Part shown: positions 11,901 through 23,900 of the stretch, in pieces
How positions within the stretch are numbered: the first letter of the stretch is position 1
Layout of the letters: every line of letters starts with the position of its first letter
DNA from: Euptelea pleiosperma
Taxonomy: Eukaryota; Streptophyta; Magnoliopsida; Ranunculales; Eupteleaceae
Length of the DNA: 64,000 nucleotides
Direction: 5' to 3'
Assembly (NCBI GenBank): GCA_035048495.1
Contig: CM068552.1
Location: 21,206,154-21,270,153, forward strand
The notes under the pieces: model-generated
Told to the model about the DNA's origin: nothing
The model's database searches: none
The model's input: only the letters and a program-made list of their open reading frames with translations
Position numbers and translations under genes: made by a program

Positions 11901-14900
11901 GTCATCGAGGACTTTAATAAGAAGCAGATCTCCACCAGAATTTCAATCCCCAACTGTCTTAGAAAGTCGTCACCACCACTGACTTTCCACCTCTTTCCGC
12001 CGAGCTATTGGAAGGTTTTACAGTAAAAAAAAAAATTCCTAAAGAGGTTTCATAGCAAGTCGAGAAGAAAGTAAACGGAGAAATAAAATTCATTGAATAA
12101 AAGGATGTTTTTTCATCAAAGGAAAATGAAAAATTGACGAGGAAGAAAAAGCCAAAGCTGAGGAATAAGCTAATCCTGAAGCTCCTGTAGTTGAATCAGA
12201 CGAAAAGACGGAGGATAAGCAGATTGATCTGCCTGCAGTAGGGGAGAATGAAAAGGTTGAAAAGGTTGATGATTCCTCTGGTTCGGATGTTCTTGCTGAA
12301 GATGGTAAAAAAATTATAGAAGATCCCGATCTTAAATCAGATGTTTCTACTGTTTCAGAACCGACAATTGAAAATGAACTAGATGGAGCAAGCAGAGATT
12401 TCTTATCAAAGAAGGCCAGAGACCATATTTCAGAAAATTTGTACTTGTCGAAGATGCAGAAGAAGAAACTGAAAGGAAAGTACTATAAATATCTCTTCTA
12501 CTAGAAAAGCCAATTGCAATATCTCAACTTGAATTCGAGGTCGAATTCTTTCCAAACCAGGAGGGTTTGATGCGGGAGCATTCTACTACGATAGTCCGCG
12601 CTATACTGAATCTATTTCGATCAAGCAAGTGAACCCATTTTTACTATAATCGAATTAGGATTTTGAGAGAGTTTATTTCCAATAGGATTTTATTATTGAT
12701 TGCAATAGTTGACTTGTATTAGGAGTTTCTAATTTCAATTAGATTGGAATTAGGAAAGTTCAAGTAGGGGTCTTATAAAAGGTGATGTACCCTTTGATTT
12801 TAATGATGAATGAAGAAATAGAAATCTCTTTAAGAAATCTCTCTCGTAGTGCGAAATCACTCTACCTTAATGCGAATCCAAGCTATAATTCGGTGCGAAG
12901 CTAAAGGTATTTTTTTATCCCTATCTCTCTCTATTTTTCTTCTCTCATATTCTCTTCTCTTTCTCTATCTCTATTTTCTTTTTGGGTCAATTTTTTACCT
13001 AAAGAAGCCCAAACTATACCCAATCCATCTCTAAACCCCAACCCGTGAATAGTACCATGTGAATAGTGCCGCATGAATAGTTTTGCATGAATAGTACTGC
13101 GTGAATAGTGTCGTGTGATTAGCGTCACGTGGATAGTGCTATGAATAGTAACCTTCTCGCTTCATTCCCCCCAAAAATTGCAGAACAACACATTGTCTTG
13201 CGTCAATTGGTTTAAATGACGTTATATAAATTTGGTATTTACTTTTTTGTTTGGTAGGCTAAATTTGGTATTTACACGTGTTCATATTGTAAAACATACT
13301 AGTATGCATATTAAATCAACTCAAAGTGAGGGAACCAATTCAATTCCAGATTTGATTTGGTCTTGAGTGACCTTGGTGAACCCAGTTTGACATATTAGGT
13401 ATGACTTGTCCATGATCATTGCACAATCAGATCCTTTACGAATTAATATCACCAAGATCACAATGAGAACTTTATAGAACACAAACGAGGAATGCTAGCA
13501 AGCAATGCAAAAGTGCAACACTTTTGCCACAACGCTAAGAGACAATAAAATCTACATGGTAACCGGTTCCTACTAGTACACGAAATGGGCCAGATCTAGG
13601 AATATCATGATCCATATTTGATTTCGAACATTGTGATCCATATTTGGATCTGAATCCAACTCGAATCCATAATATGAGACCCGAATCAGAACTAGGATCC
13701 ATATTGGAAGATCATATTTGGAAATACGGGTTAGACCACTACAAACTATCCTTTAAGAGAATCCAAGACCCAAAACCTAGACCTGACCTGATTTGATTTC
13801 CTAAACCTAGGATTTCAATTTGACCTAAAAAGAAACACGGATCAGATAACTCATATCTACATTCTACCCATTTTAATTTCGGATCATATTTTAAAGATCC
13901 AAACCTGTAAAATACGGGTTCAAATGGGGTCGGATCTTTGTGATGACCTTTCCCCAATTCATGCCCATTCACCATCCCTACTGAAGCTCTCTCTCATCTG
14001 TCTATGTTTTGCTCTCTCTCAAGCAATATAAATTCTTTTTCCCTACAAACATTTGCCACAACAAACACATACAATGTTCTTAGCAAGCCACCAAATAGGG
14101 TCTTCATTGTTCTTCTTCATCTCTTACGCTTCTCCTATCACTGTTAGTGCAAATTCAGACTCACAAGGGATGTGACAAAAATAACCATGATTTTGAGTAA
14201 AAAAAAGCTTCTCCCCTATTTGTAAATAAAGATTTAATTAAAACAGAAAAGGACACTGTCGTTAAGCATCTCCTCTTATCACATAATCATATTGAGCCTC
14301 TACTAATCATTTTGTTATATTGCATGATCTAGTCAAGTCTTTGCAAATTCATTTGCTGTGTTAACTTGTTAATGAAATCATGTGCTTTCATTTAGACTTT
14401 TTCATCATCTCCAAATGTCTCCAACTCACTTGCCTTGATCAAACCCCTTCTTTCCAGTCTAGGGTTGAGAAATGATATTTTCTTCCTCGAAATGACGATC
14501 TTCTCGAGTTTGCTCCAGTTTTGAAATTTCTCTTTCTTCGGTGGTTGTCAAGTTGTAATGGAGGGAAAAGAGTTTACTTCTTCGTCTCTTTTTTGGTAAG
14601 GATCATAGTTCAAAATCTTGTTTCATCTCGTTCTGTCTTGGCCAAAACGTACTATTATGATAGGTGATAGAAGGGTTTTTCCGTATTGTTGGTTACGGAA
14701 ACCCTAATTCAACAATATTTGTATGATCCGATTATCTTCTTAAAATCTTGCAAAAAGACAGGCTAATATAGTGGTATGTCGGATGTCGATCCGCACTCGA
14801 TGTTAGTCGGATTAGTGCAATAAAGAACAATATTAAATAGAAAATGCTACGAATGATGATTAGGTGAGAATGGTGAAAGATGGGATTTCAAAACATACTT

Positions 14901-17900
14901 TGTAATTTTTGCTTTGAGAGAATAATGAACATTAATAAATTGAGAGAATAACTAGGATAATAAATGGCATTTAAAAGAGATTATTTTACTAATTGAAATA
15001 AATCGTACATCGCTTGAATGAAAAATTTCAACTAAAAAGCATTTAAATTAACTAAAGAAAGAGATTTTTAGAGAGAGAAACTTGAAGGTGAGACAGAGAA
15101 TAAGAAAGAGAGATAAAAACTAAAGAGAGGTAGAGAGAGGAAGAGAGAAATGGAAAAACTAGAGAGAAGACATGGTTTTAGAAAGAGAAATAAAAAGAGA
15201 TTTAAAGGGTGAGAGATGAAATGCTTACCATGAGCGTACCTAAATAAGAGGGAACCGTGGTGTTGCTGTCCACGTTGGAGAGGAGATTGAGGCAGCAAGG
15301 GGAGGAGCAAGGTAAGAGCTCGTGGTTGAAGTGCTCGAAGGGCGTGCAGGCTAGCATGTGAAGAGATTGACTTGGAGGGAAGTCCACAGGTTGAAGGTTG
15401 TGCAGCCATCGAGGAGGTAGGAGAAGGTGTTTCTGGGGGTTGAGAGGGGACTGTAGATCAGTCCGGTATGCTTGTGAGCAGCACGGTGGTGCTTCGACGT
15501 GGTAGAGAAGTTGGAGCCACCAGTGAAGACTGCTGGTTGCAGGCACGCCTGGAGGAGTCGAGTTGGTGAGGAATAGAGATCACCTGTTGAGTTGCAGGTC
15601 TGCAAGGAAACTCAGGCCATAGATGATGGAAGAGATGGGAGCAGGTTCGTGACTTTGAGACAGCAACACTGGTGCTGCTCACGGTGGTGGCTGTAGACGC
15701 ACAACAGCAAGGTGTTGTGGTGATGGGGTGGCATGAGGTGAAGGAGACAGTGGTTGCAGGTGTAAACAGTGGTGTTGAGTGGAGTAGCAAGGTGAATCTA
15801 GGGATGGTAAATGAAGAGAAAGGAGATCTAGGAAGGTGGTGCACTAGTTGACTGCCGGAGTTGCAGGTCGGTGGATTGTTTGCAAGATGGAGGTGATCCA
15901 GCCAGCAAGAAGAAGCCCTGTGGAAGATAGTGACGTCCCAGGGAGGAGGTGACACACCGGCTAGAGGAGGGGATGGCAAACTAGTCTTGCTAGAAAGGGA
16001 GTCAGCAAAACACGGTTGTGAAGAGGTTAATGGTGCCGAAGAGTTGCAGGTTTTGGAGAGCAGTTACCGAAGAAGATGAGATTGAGTTGCAGTCCGTTAA
16101 AACGCCCTAAAGAGGACGATCTGAAGATTGCTAAGGTTGTAGAACCGTGAAAGATGGTGGTGATGGTGGTGCTGTGAAGGAAGAGGAGAGCACGGTAGAG
16201 AAAGTTGCAGGTTTCCGGCGAAGTAGTGAGAAGATGGGGAGTTGCAGGTTCACCTGCAACCGTGGTGGAGTGCTGGACTTTGTTGCAGGGCAGTGCACCT
16301 GAGAGCTTGAGAGAGAGAGAGGGAAGGGGTTGAGAGAAGAAGAGGTTAGGAGAACCTAAAGGAGGTTTAGGTTTTGAGAGGGGGGAGAGAATCGATTGTT
16401 TTAGAAACTTTTTGTTTCTTTTTATGGGAGAGAGTGGAGAGAGATGAGGAGAGAGGGATAAGTGGTTGAGATCCACTTATTAAGGGGGAGAGGATATGTA
16501 TGATGATGGAGAGATGGTTTCCAAAGAGGAAACCGTCCATGCCTTATTAGGGAAGGTGGATATTCTTTCCACGATTTCTAGAAACCGTGGAGAGATTTTG
16601 TAGAAAAGTGGGGTCCACCAATAAGGATCGGCCCTATGCCTTGGATGGTAATGGCTAATGGGCCAAGAAATGGTACCGGGCAATGGGAAGAACAGGCTGT
16701 GGGCCCGCTAGTGGATAGGCCATAGGATAGTAAGTTACGGGCCAATACTGAGCATGCCACATGTCGGCCAGTGGGTCGACAGGATAATGGACCAAAGAAT
16801 AGGCGGCTTTCACTGAGTGAGTCAGGAGCCAGCTAATGGGCTTGTGAGAGAGTGGGTTTTTGTGCCATGAGAGATTTTATATGATGTTGGGCACAAAGTA
16901 GCGGGCGAGAGGTATGAGGCGAAATTAGGGGATGGTAATATGGCCGTTAGATCTGAGGATGGTGAGGATGGAGGGTTAAGATTAGATCGGTGAGAGATTT
17001 AGAGATGATGATGAAGATCAGATGGTCGATCGGATGGTAGATGTGTAGAGATCGGGAGATATCTAGGACCGTAGGATCTAGAGAGGATTTGGAGAGGAGA
17101 GATAAAATAATAGAAAATAAGTCTTCAATAAGTTCTTCACTTGAGCTTCACCAGTAGAGCAAGCCATTGTTATATGTCATTTGAAGTGGCTTTAAAGGTT
17201 TTGGTCCTTCTCTTGGTCAGCTCTTCCGCTCTCTTAGTTCTTTGGGCAGGCTTTCCGATCTTGGCTTTTATATTCTTGTCATAGCCTGTTGACTCTTTAA
17301 GTGTTGATATCACGCTTCAGTAGTTGATTGTGGGCCCCAGTGGCGGAGCCAAGGGGGGGCGAGGGGGGGGGGGGGGGGGGGCAGCCCCCCCTCAACTCTT
17401 AAAAATTTATAAAATCTTTTTTTTCTAAAGAGGAAAAAATTGTTGATGGGTAACTATAGACCGTGTTGCCCCCCCTCAACTCAGACCTACTCTGCCTATT
17501 GACCGCATGGATGTTTAGCCCACCTCTTGGTCGATATGCACACCCAATATCACTTTGATATTCAATCTCTAGCCATTAGATTTTAGTACTTTTTTAAAGC
17601 GTGATTCTAGCTGTTGGATTCAAAAAAGATTCGGTACTAAATCCAATGGCTAAAACTCATCAAACTGGCCGATTTCGGGTATGAGTGTCTACAAAAGGAA
17701 GGGCTAAACATCCATGCGGTCAGTGGGCCCATCTGCCCCACTTTGACGAGTAAACCTTCGATGACACCTGTTGAGAGTGAGCGATGCTGCTGATTGCAGC
17801 CAATATGAGCCACTTGACACATTCTTAAGAGGACATTGACCGTATGGATGCTTGGCCAATCACTAGGCGGACCTACAAACCAGAAATCAGCCTGATTTGT

Positions 17901-20900
17901 GAGTTAAAACCTTTGGATTTCTTACCCAAATAATGCTCAAATTCCTATGGTTAAAATTAACCCATGAAAATAACTTCAATCCAACACTTAGAAATCAGTG
18001 ATCAAGTTTATTTTTGGCTTGTAGGTCCACCTAGTGATTGGCCAAACATCCATACGGTTAGTATCCTCTTAAGAGTGTGCCACGTGGCTCATATTGACTG
18101 TAGTCAGAGGCGTCGACTGCATGTCGTTAACTTCGCTTTGATGGTCGCTTGCCCCCCGTGGAACAAAATCCTGGCTCCGCCACTGGTGGGCCCGCCAGTC
18201 TCGAGAGTCGTCTGATCGGGTTTCCTGTGATAATGAAAAGCGCGTAATGAGACTTAACCAAAACAGATTGATACTGGATTATTTGAAATGTGTATATTTT
18301 ATGCGAATAGTCGATTTTCATCTAAAGAATGTGTTCTATGCAATGAAAGAACCTCTTACGTGGAAAAGTAGACGAAAAAAGAAGTTTTACGTAGGAGAAT
18401 GTGACACCGTTAAAAGAATAATGACTTAAAATAAGCACTTTTGAGCGAATATCAATCAAAGTTTAAAAAGGCTAGTTCGGGAACTGAGGCGTTTTCTCTC
18501 AAAAAGGCGAGGCATAGCCTCAAGATGGTACCGAGGCGTAAGCCTCATTTAAGCCTCAATTTAAAAAAAAAAAAGTGCTTACAAAATTCTAAAAAAAATA
18601 TAATTAATTCTATAAAAATGATTATGTGAAAAAAATAACTTAAATAAGCATAAAAGTAATTGAGGCTATAACTTTTACCTTACGAGCGACGTCGGGAATG
18701 CTAAAATGCTGATATCAAATCTGAAAAAATAACAAAAACAAATCCTAAACTTCCATGCCAGATCTTTTCTACAACTACCACTACTCTCATGCTTTTTAGA
18801 AACCCCTCTCATCTTCTTCGATCATATTATTAAAAAAAAACAAAAACAAACCATTAAAGAAGGAAAAATGATTAACTTTTAAATGTAGACTGTAGTTATG
18901 AGAAACAAGGCAAAAATCCAAAATATGGTCACATCAAGGGTTACGGTTTCGGGTTTTAACATGTACAAGTGAGGCTATAGTCTCATGTGCGCCTCGAGGC
19001 TATAGTCTCAGTGAATTGAGGCTTAAGCCTCAGAAATGACCACTGAGGCTATAGCCTCGAGGCTGTTTCTTAGAGCCTCGAAGAGAGGCGAGCCTCAGAA
19101 AGTCTTTTTAAACCTTGATATCAATAGGGTACCAAGACGATACGTGGGAGAATACTAAAAGTATAATTTAAGTACTCAACTAGTTCATACTCTTATTTTC
19201 ATGGTATTAGCATCTTTTATAGCACATAAATGCTAACAATAAATGTTTGTCTAATTAATCATTAAAAAATGGTTTAATATTTTCATTCCATTGTCTCATT
19301 CTGTTTTGGTTGAAACATCTCGTTTCGTCAATTTACTGAGGCAACTAGACGGAAGGATTAATGAGTTTGAAGCGTTTGCATACAGATGGAGCTCGAGAGA
19401 ATTGTGTTTTTTTCCTTTTGTTTTTTCCATTTTGACAATAGAAATAATAGCGATTGTGCCATCATGAGGTTTAAGAGCACTATCAAGACTAGTTGGGTGA
19501 ACCAAAATAGAAGCTTTGATCAAGTAGTGAGACGAAGTGTAGATGGCACTTTTTGTAATGATGGACATGTCAGCATATCTGTGCAGCCATGTCATCAAGG
19601 CGATGGGAAAGTAGTCGGCTCAAGTGCCATGTCACCATGCCACATGGCATCCTCGGTGTTCGCCTTGATGGACCTTGTAGTCAAAAAAGGGTGCATAAGA
19701 TGCCTTGGACCCATAGTTGCCTGCATATGGCGCCTTAGGTCCCTGATTATGGCCTAGTTAGAAATTTCCCATTTAATACGTGTTTAGTAATCGTATTTGA
19801 TGTATTTTTAACAAAACGTATTAATGTATTATATGGTTGTATTATTCAAAGATTCGATAAAAGTCACGTATTTATTAGAAACTGTATTATACCTTTATTA
19901 TGCACATTATTGAAAACTTGCTTTTAAAATGTGAAAAAATGCAAAGAAACAATATTTTTAAATTTTTTCAATACTTTTAGTTTATTCCTTGCCAAAATTT
20001 TAAATGTATTTTCAAATGATAAATTCGAATTATACTTGAACTTGTCCCCTACCGTATTTTGTCCGTATACCGAATTGCTAACTAGGGCCTATGGGGCCTT
20101 GTCAAGGTGCCCTTGGGGGCATTTCAACCACCCTTGTGCCTTGTCCATAACCCCTCTTCCATGGAAACTTTGTATTCTGGACTTGTTATACATGAGAACA
20201 ATATAATATCGTATTTCATATCCCATGCCCTATTCACCATGTACAAAAAGAAGAGAAAAATAAGAAGGTAAAATACTTATTTTGAGTTTGGAAATTGTTC
20301 TCTTATTAAACAAATATTACGTGATACTATTTTATCATTGAGAATCTTATTCTATATATAAACTTATCAAAAAAATACACCATTTTTAATGCAAAAAGTT
20401 CTAACTGGGGGAGTCAATTACCAGGTCAACGTTATTGTCTTTTAGCAAAGTGGCACAGCCGCAATGATACGAAATGTCTGACACAGTGACCCTTTTTTTT
20501 TTTTTTTATCGGTAAAATATATATATTACGTATAGCATTGACACAGTGACCCTCATAAACTGGATATGCTGACACATCTGTACAGTTTATTACATATGTT
20601 GAGAGGTATATTTTTTAAATTAGTTCAAGTTAAATATACAACATAGAAAGAATGTATATAGATATACTTATAAAAAAATGTATATAGATAAGCTGATATA
20701 CATTAAAATCATATAGACAATGTATAAATAATAGCTGAAAACAAATTCGAAAAAATTTAAGATTTCATTGGCAAAGTGTGTTGGCCTGTGTTTGACCCAT
20801 TGTCCAACATAATAAGTTCTTAGAAAATGGTGTGTCTTTGCTACATAAGACATGGCATTCTTCAGATCACTTGAATAAATTGAAGATTTCTTGTTACACT

Positions 20901-23900
20901 ATGCCCTCATTAGACGACGTCATTGTCAATTTTTGATAAGTGACGGTGTCATTGTCCTATCTTAAATAGATTAAAGATTTCTCTGGTAAAGAATGTATTT
21001 GAATTTTGAGATCTATTTTAGAGAGTTTGAAAAGTGCATTTATCCTTGAGAATTGTGATCATACAAGTACATTCTTCAGATCACTGCAAACCTCTAACTA
21101 GAAGGTACATGAGTGGTTAGAATAGGATTATGTGACATCTTGGTTATATTTGCGTGAAGTAAGCCATTTAAAACTGCAGATATCATTTGATGAACTGTAT
21201 ATGCTTGGAGTTAAGCTTGTCCATTTTGGACTGCCTGACCTGGTCAATAGTGTAAGTCAGACACAAGGGTTTGAGTTCAGGAACTGATTAATCTAAACTG
21301 CTTTAACTGCATTATATCCTAATATATGATTTCAGCTTTCATACTTCGGTTCCTTCAGTTTTTATATTGTCTCCGGTGAGTTCTGGGAGTTGATTTGTCC
21401 CAGGATGATTTAGTTATTCTCATGATATTTTTATCCGTCCTTTCCCTAAACAAAGTGTATCTGCTATTACACTCTGATATGTCTTTATTCCTTGGGTGCA
21501 GATACCAGGTGTCCCTGTGATATTTGGGCGGAAAAACTCGTTGTTGCTTGAGCCACCATCAACATTTGAGCGCCAGATTGTCAAATCAACTGAAGAGGAA
21601 CGTTTGCATATGACTGAGTTGGAATATAAGATGTTACAAAAGAAGGAAAAGAGTAAATTGGCCACACAGGTAGTAACGGATTCCCCTGATATACATGAAG
21701 GTTCGGGGGATCAAGTTGTGATGGCAGAAGCTGTAACCAGACCCATTGCTGCAAGAAGGATGTTGGGTGTGGTGGATAAACCTAAATTTAAAAGAAAGAT
21801 AGCAAAGGTTGGAATCCATGACCATGTCTTGCCTTTTATTGATGATAGTCTTAATGGTTTCACAAGACTAGACATCCTTTTTCTATTCCAGCCTTCTGAA
21901 TTAGGAAAATCACAATCATCATCATCATTCAAAATTCTTTATCCAACTGGTTGGCAACATTAATCCTATTTAGCATTCAATTTTATCTGGAGCAGTAGAG
22001 CTATATATTCTATTAAAACATGTGTCTTCAGATCTGTTGTTACTACCTCAATTCACATCATTGTTGGCCCTCCTCTTGCCCTTTTAGAGTCTTCAATTCT
22101 GCGCCAAAGTGCTATTTCTCATGGTCATAGTCATTGGTCTTCGTGTCCATGCCCAAACCATCCCATTCGACTTTTCGTTATTTTATCCTATTGTAAGGCT
22201 GTTACTAGATTTTCTTGGACATGCTCATTTCTAATATTGTCTTTCTAGTTTTTCCACTCATCTCAACATCCTCGTCTCAGATACACTCATTCTATGAAGA
22301 TGTAATTTGTTGATTGGCCGGCATTATGTACCATAAAGTATATCTGGTCTTATTGCTGTCTTCTGAAATTTTCCCTTTAGTTTGATCAGTTACTCGTTGG
22401 TCACATGGCACTCTAGAAGTACGTCTCCGCTTTGGCTACCCACTTCTAATTTTATATGCAACATCCTCTTTGAGTCTCTTTTCTGGATAATCAAACCTAG
22501 ATAACAGAAATGGTCGCTTTGAGGTTTTTCTTTTCCATCAATCATAACTACTGTCTCATCCTCTTGCTAGTCTTTACTAAAATTGCACTGCATACACTTT
22601 ATCTTGGCCCTACTTATTGGGAACATACCTCCATGGTTCTAGCTTTGCATGTATACATTTTTAGTTTCATCAACCAACACTGAAAATTAGAGACATCACA
22701 ATAATGAATTAAATCTAACACCTTCTTGCTGGCTTTTGAATTATATTCACTTCCTATGGCACATATATCTAGTACTATTTCTAGTGTTCTGTTAATATCA
22801 AATTATCTCCAGCAGTTCTGTTAAGATGAAATTATTTCCAGTATTTTATTAGGCTGAAATTATATCTACTAATAATGTTTTGCTGATTGTTCATTTTTCC
22901 TTTTCATTCTAATTATTGGCGGTAAATATATCTCTAATTCCATATATGTTAAAGTTACCCCCTGAGATTATGCCTGATGAGGTGAGTTTTTTGCTTGGAG
23001 TAATTCTCTTATGATTCTGATGTGTTATGATTGCCTTCACCCCAAAGTTGGAAATGTGGATCGGATTATTCGACTTTATACTTGTGTAAGCTTGGTTGGT
23101 TTTAGATTATAGTATCATATTGCATGTCTCAGTGGTGAGGTTTAGTAGCACTAATTATACTGGTGTTAGAAATAGTCTAAATTCATGAGAGGTCAACTTA
23201 GACAGGATTGTTTGCACACGGTTGAAGGTTTATGTGCACATAAATGATGTAGATATTTTTAAAAATTGCGAGGTTTAACTTTATAGAATGTGTTGAATTT
23301 TGAAGTTTAACTTTATAATTTTTTTTTCTTTCGATAATTAATTTAAATTTATTAAAGAGGAGACGAGAGAGAGGCGAAAATGCATAGTAATAATAAAGGT
23401 AATTCCCCATACAAGTGCGAATAGTTACAAAAGACTAGTATAATATGGACATTGAGTACAATGATTATTATATTGTCTTGGGATTCATATCAAATTTAAA
23501 TATGTAAACAATTTATAGGAGGAAAAGTGGATTGGTGATCGCTACAAACTTTGGTCCATGGGAAATTCAACATTAGAAAGTGGGTAGAGATGGTGGTAGA
23601 CAAAGACATGAAGGGTAAGATTGTTGAGCTTAAGAGAATGAACAATAGGATGTTGTCTACTAAATTGGTGTTAGGAGAGGAGATAATATGCCTTTTTTAG
23701 TGCCCATGTACCCCAAGTAGAACTGGAGGAAAACAGTAATAGGCAATTGTGGGGAGAGATTGATGGATAATTACAAGAAATCCTAGATGGAGAGAGAATA
23801 TTTATAGGAGGGGATTTAAATGGTCATGTAGGAATAGAGAGGGAGCTTAAAAAGTTTTCGAATAATAAGTTAATGAAATTTTAAAGGGGAAAAGTAGTGT

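Larger units (their letters stand above)
11227..13205 (+). mobile_element. Non-autonomous LTR retrotransposon with 5-bp TSD
   Basis: 5' LTR 11227-11750 and 3' LTR 12568-13205, both TGATGCGGGAGCATT...CA. The 5-bp TSD ATTGG lies at 11222-11226 and 13206-13210. A degenerate Met PBS (TGGTATGAGAGC) is at 11755-11766 and a purine tract aggagggt precedes the 3' LTR. The 5' LTR lacks about 110 bp present in the 3' LTR. The interior is only ~815 bp and has no gag or pol I can recognise. Confidence 0.92.
17338..18185. mobile_element. hAT element, TIR CAGTGGCGGAGCCA, 8-bp TSD
   Basis: 848 bp. Begins CAGTGGCGGAGCCA and ends TGGCTCCGCCACTG, flanked by the 8-bp TSD GTGGGCCC (17330-17337, 18186-18193). It has no transposase. 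A run of 19 G lies at 17363-17381. Most of its interior is two palindromic MITEs of the cacgtgg family. Confidence 0.92.

Noticed and set aside
15068..16476. Several long minus-strand open frames (up to 173 codons)
   Set aside because: They overlap in several frames and are Ser/Pro/Thr-rich low complexity from C/T-rich DNA, with no conserved motif. They fit a repeat remnant, not genes.
19386..19757. 123-codon plus-strand frame in intron 3
   Set aside because: No domain, covers inverted-repeat sequence, and nothing supports splicing or expression.
21808..21963. Continuation of the UTP23 exon 4 frame to a TAA at 21961
   Set aside because: The residues after AAG have no family similarity, a GT donor is present at 21808, and exon 5 restores the conserved GPNPLSCKKKK motif in frame. 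Intron retention could still give a shorter isoform.
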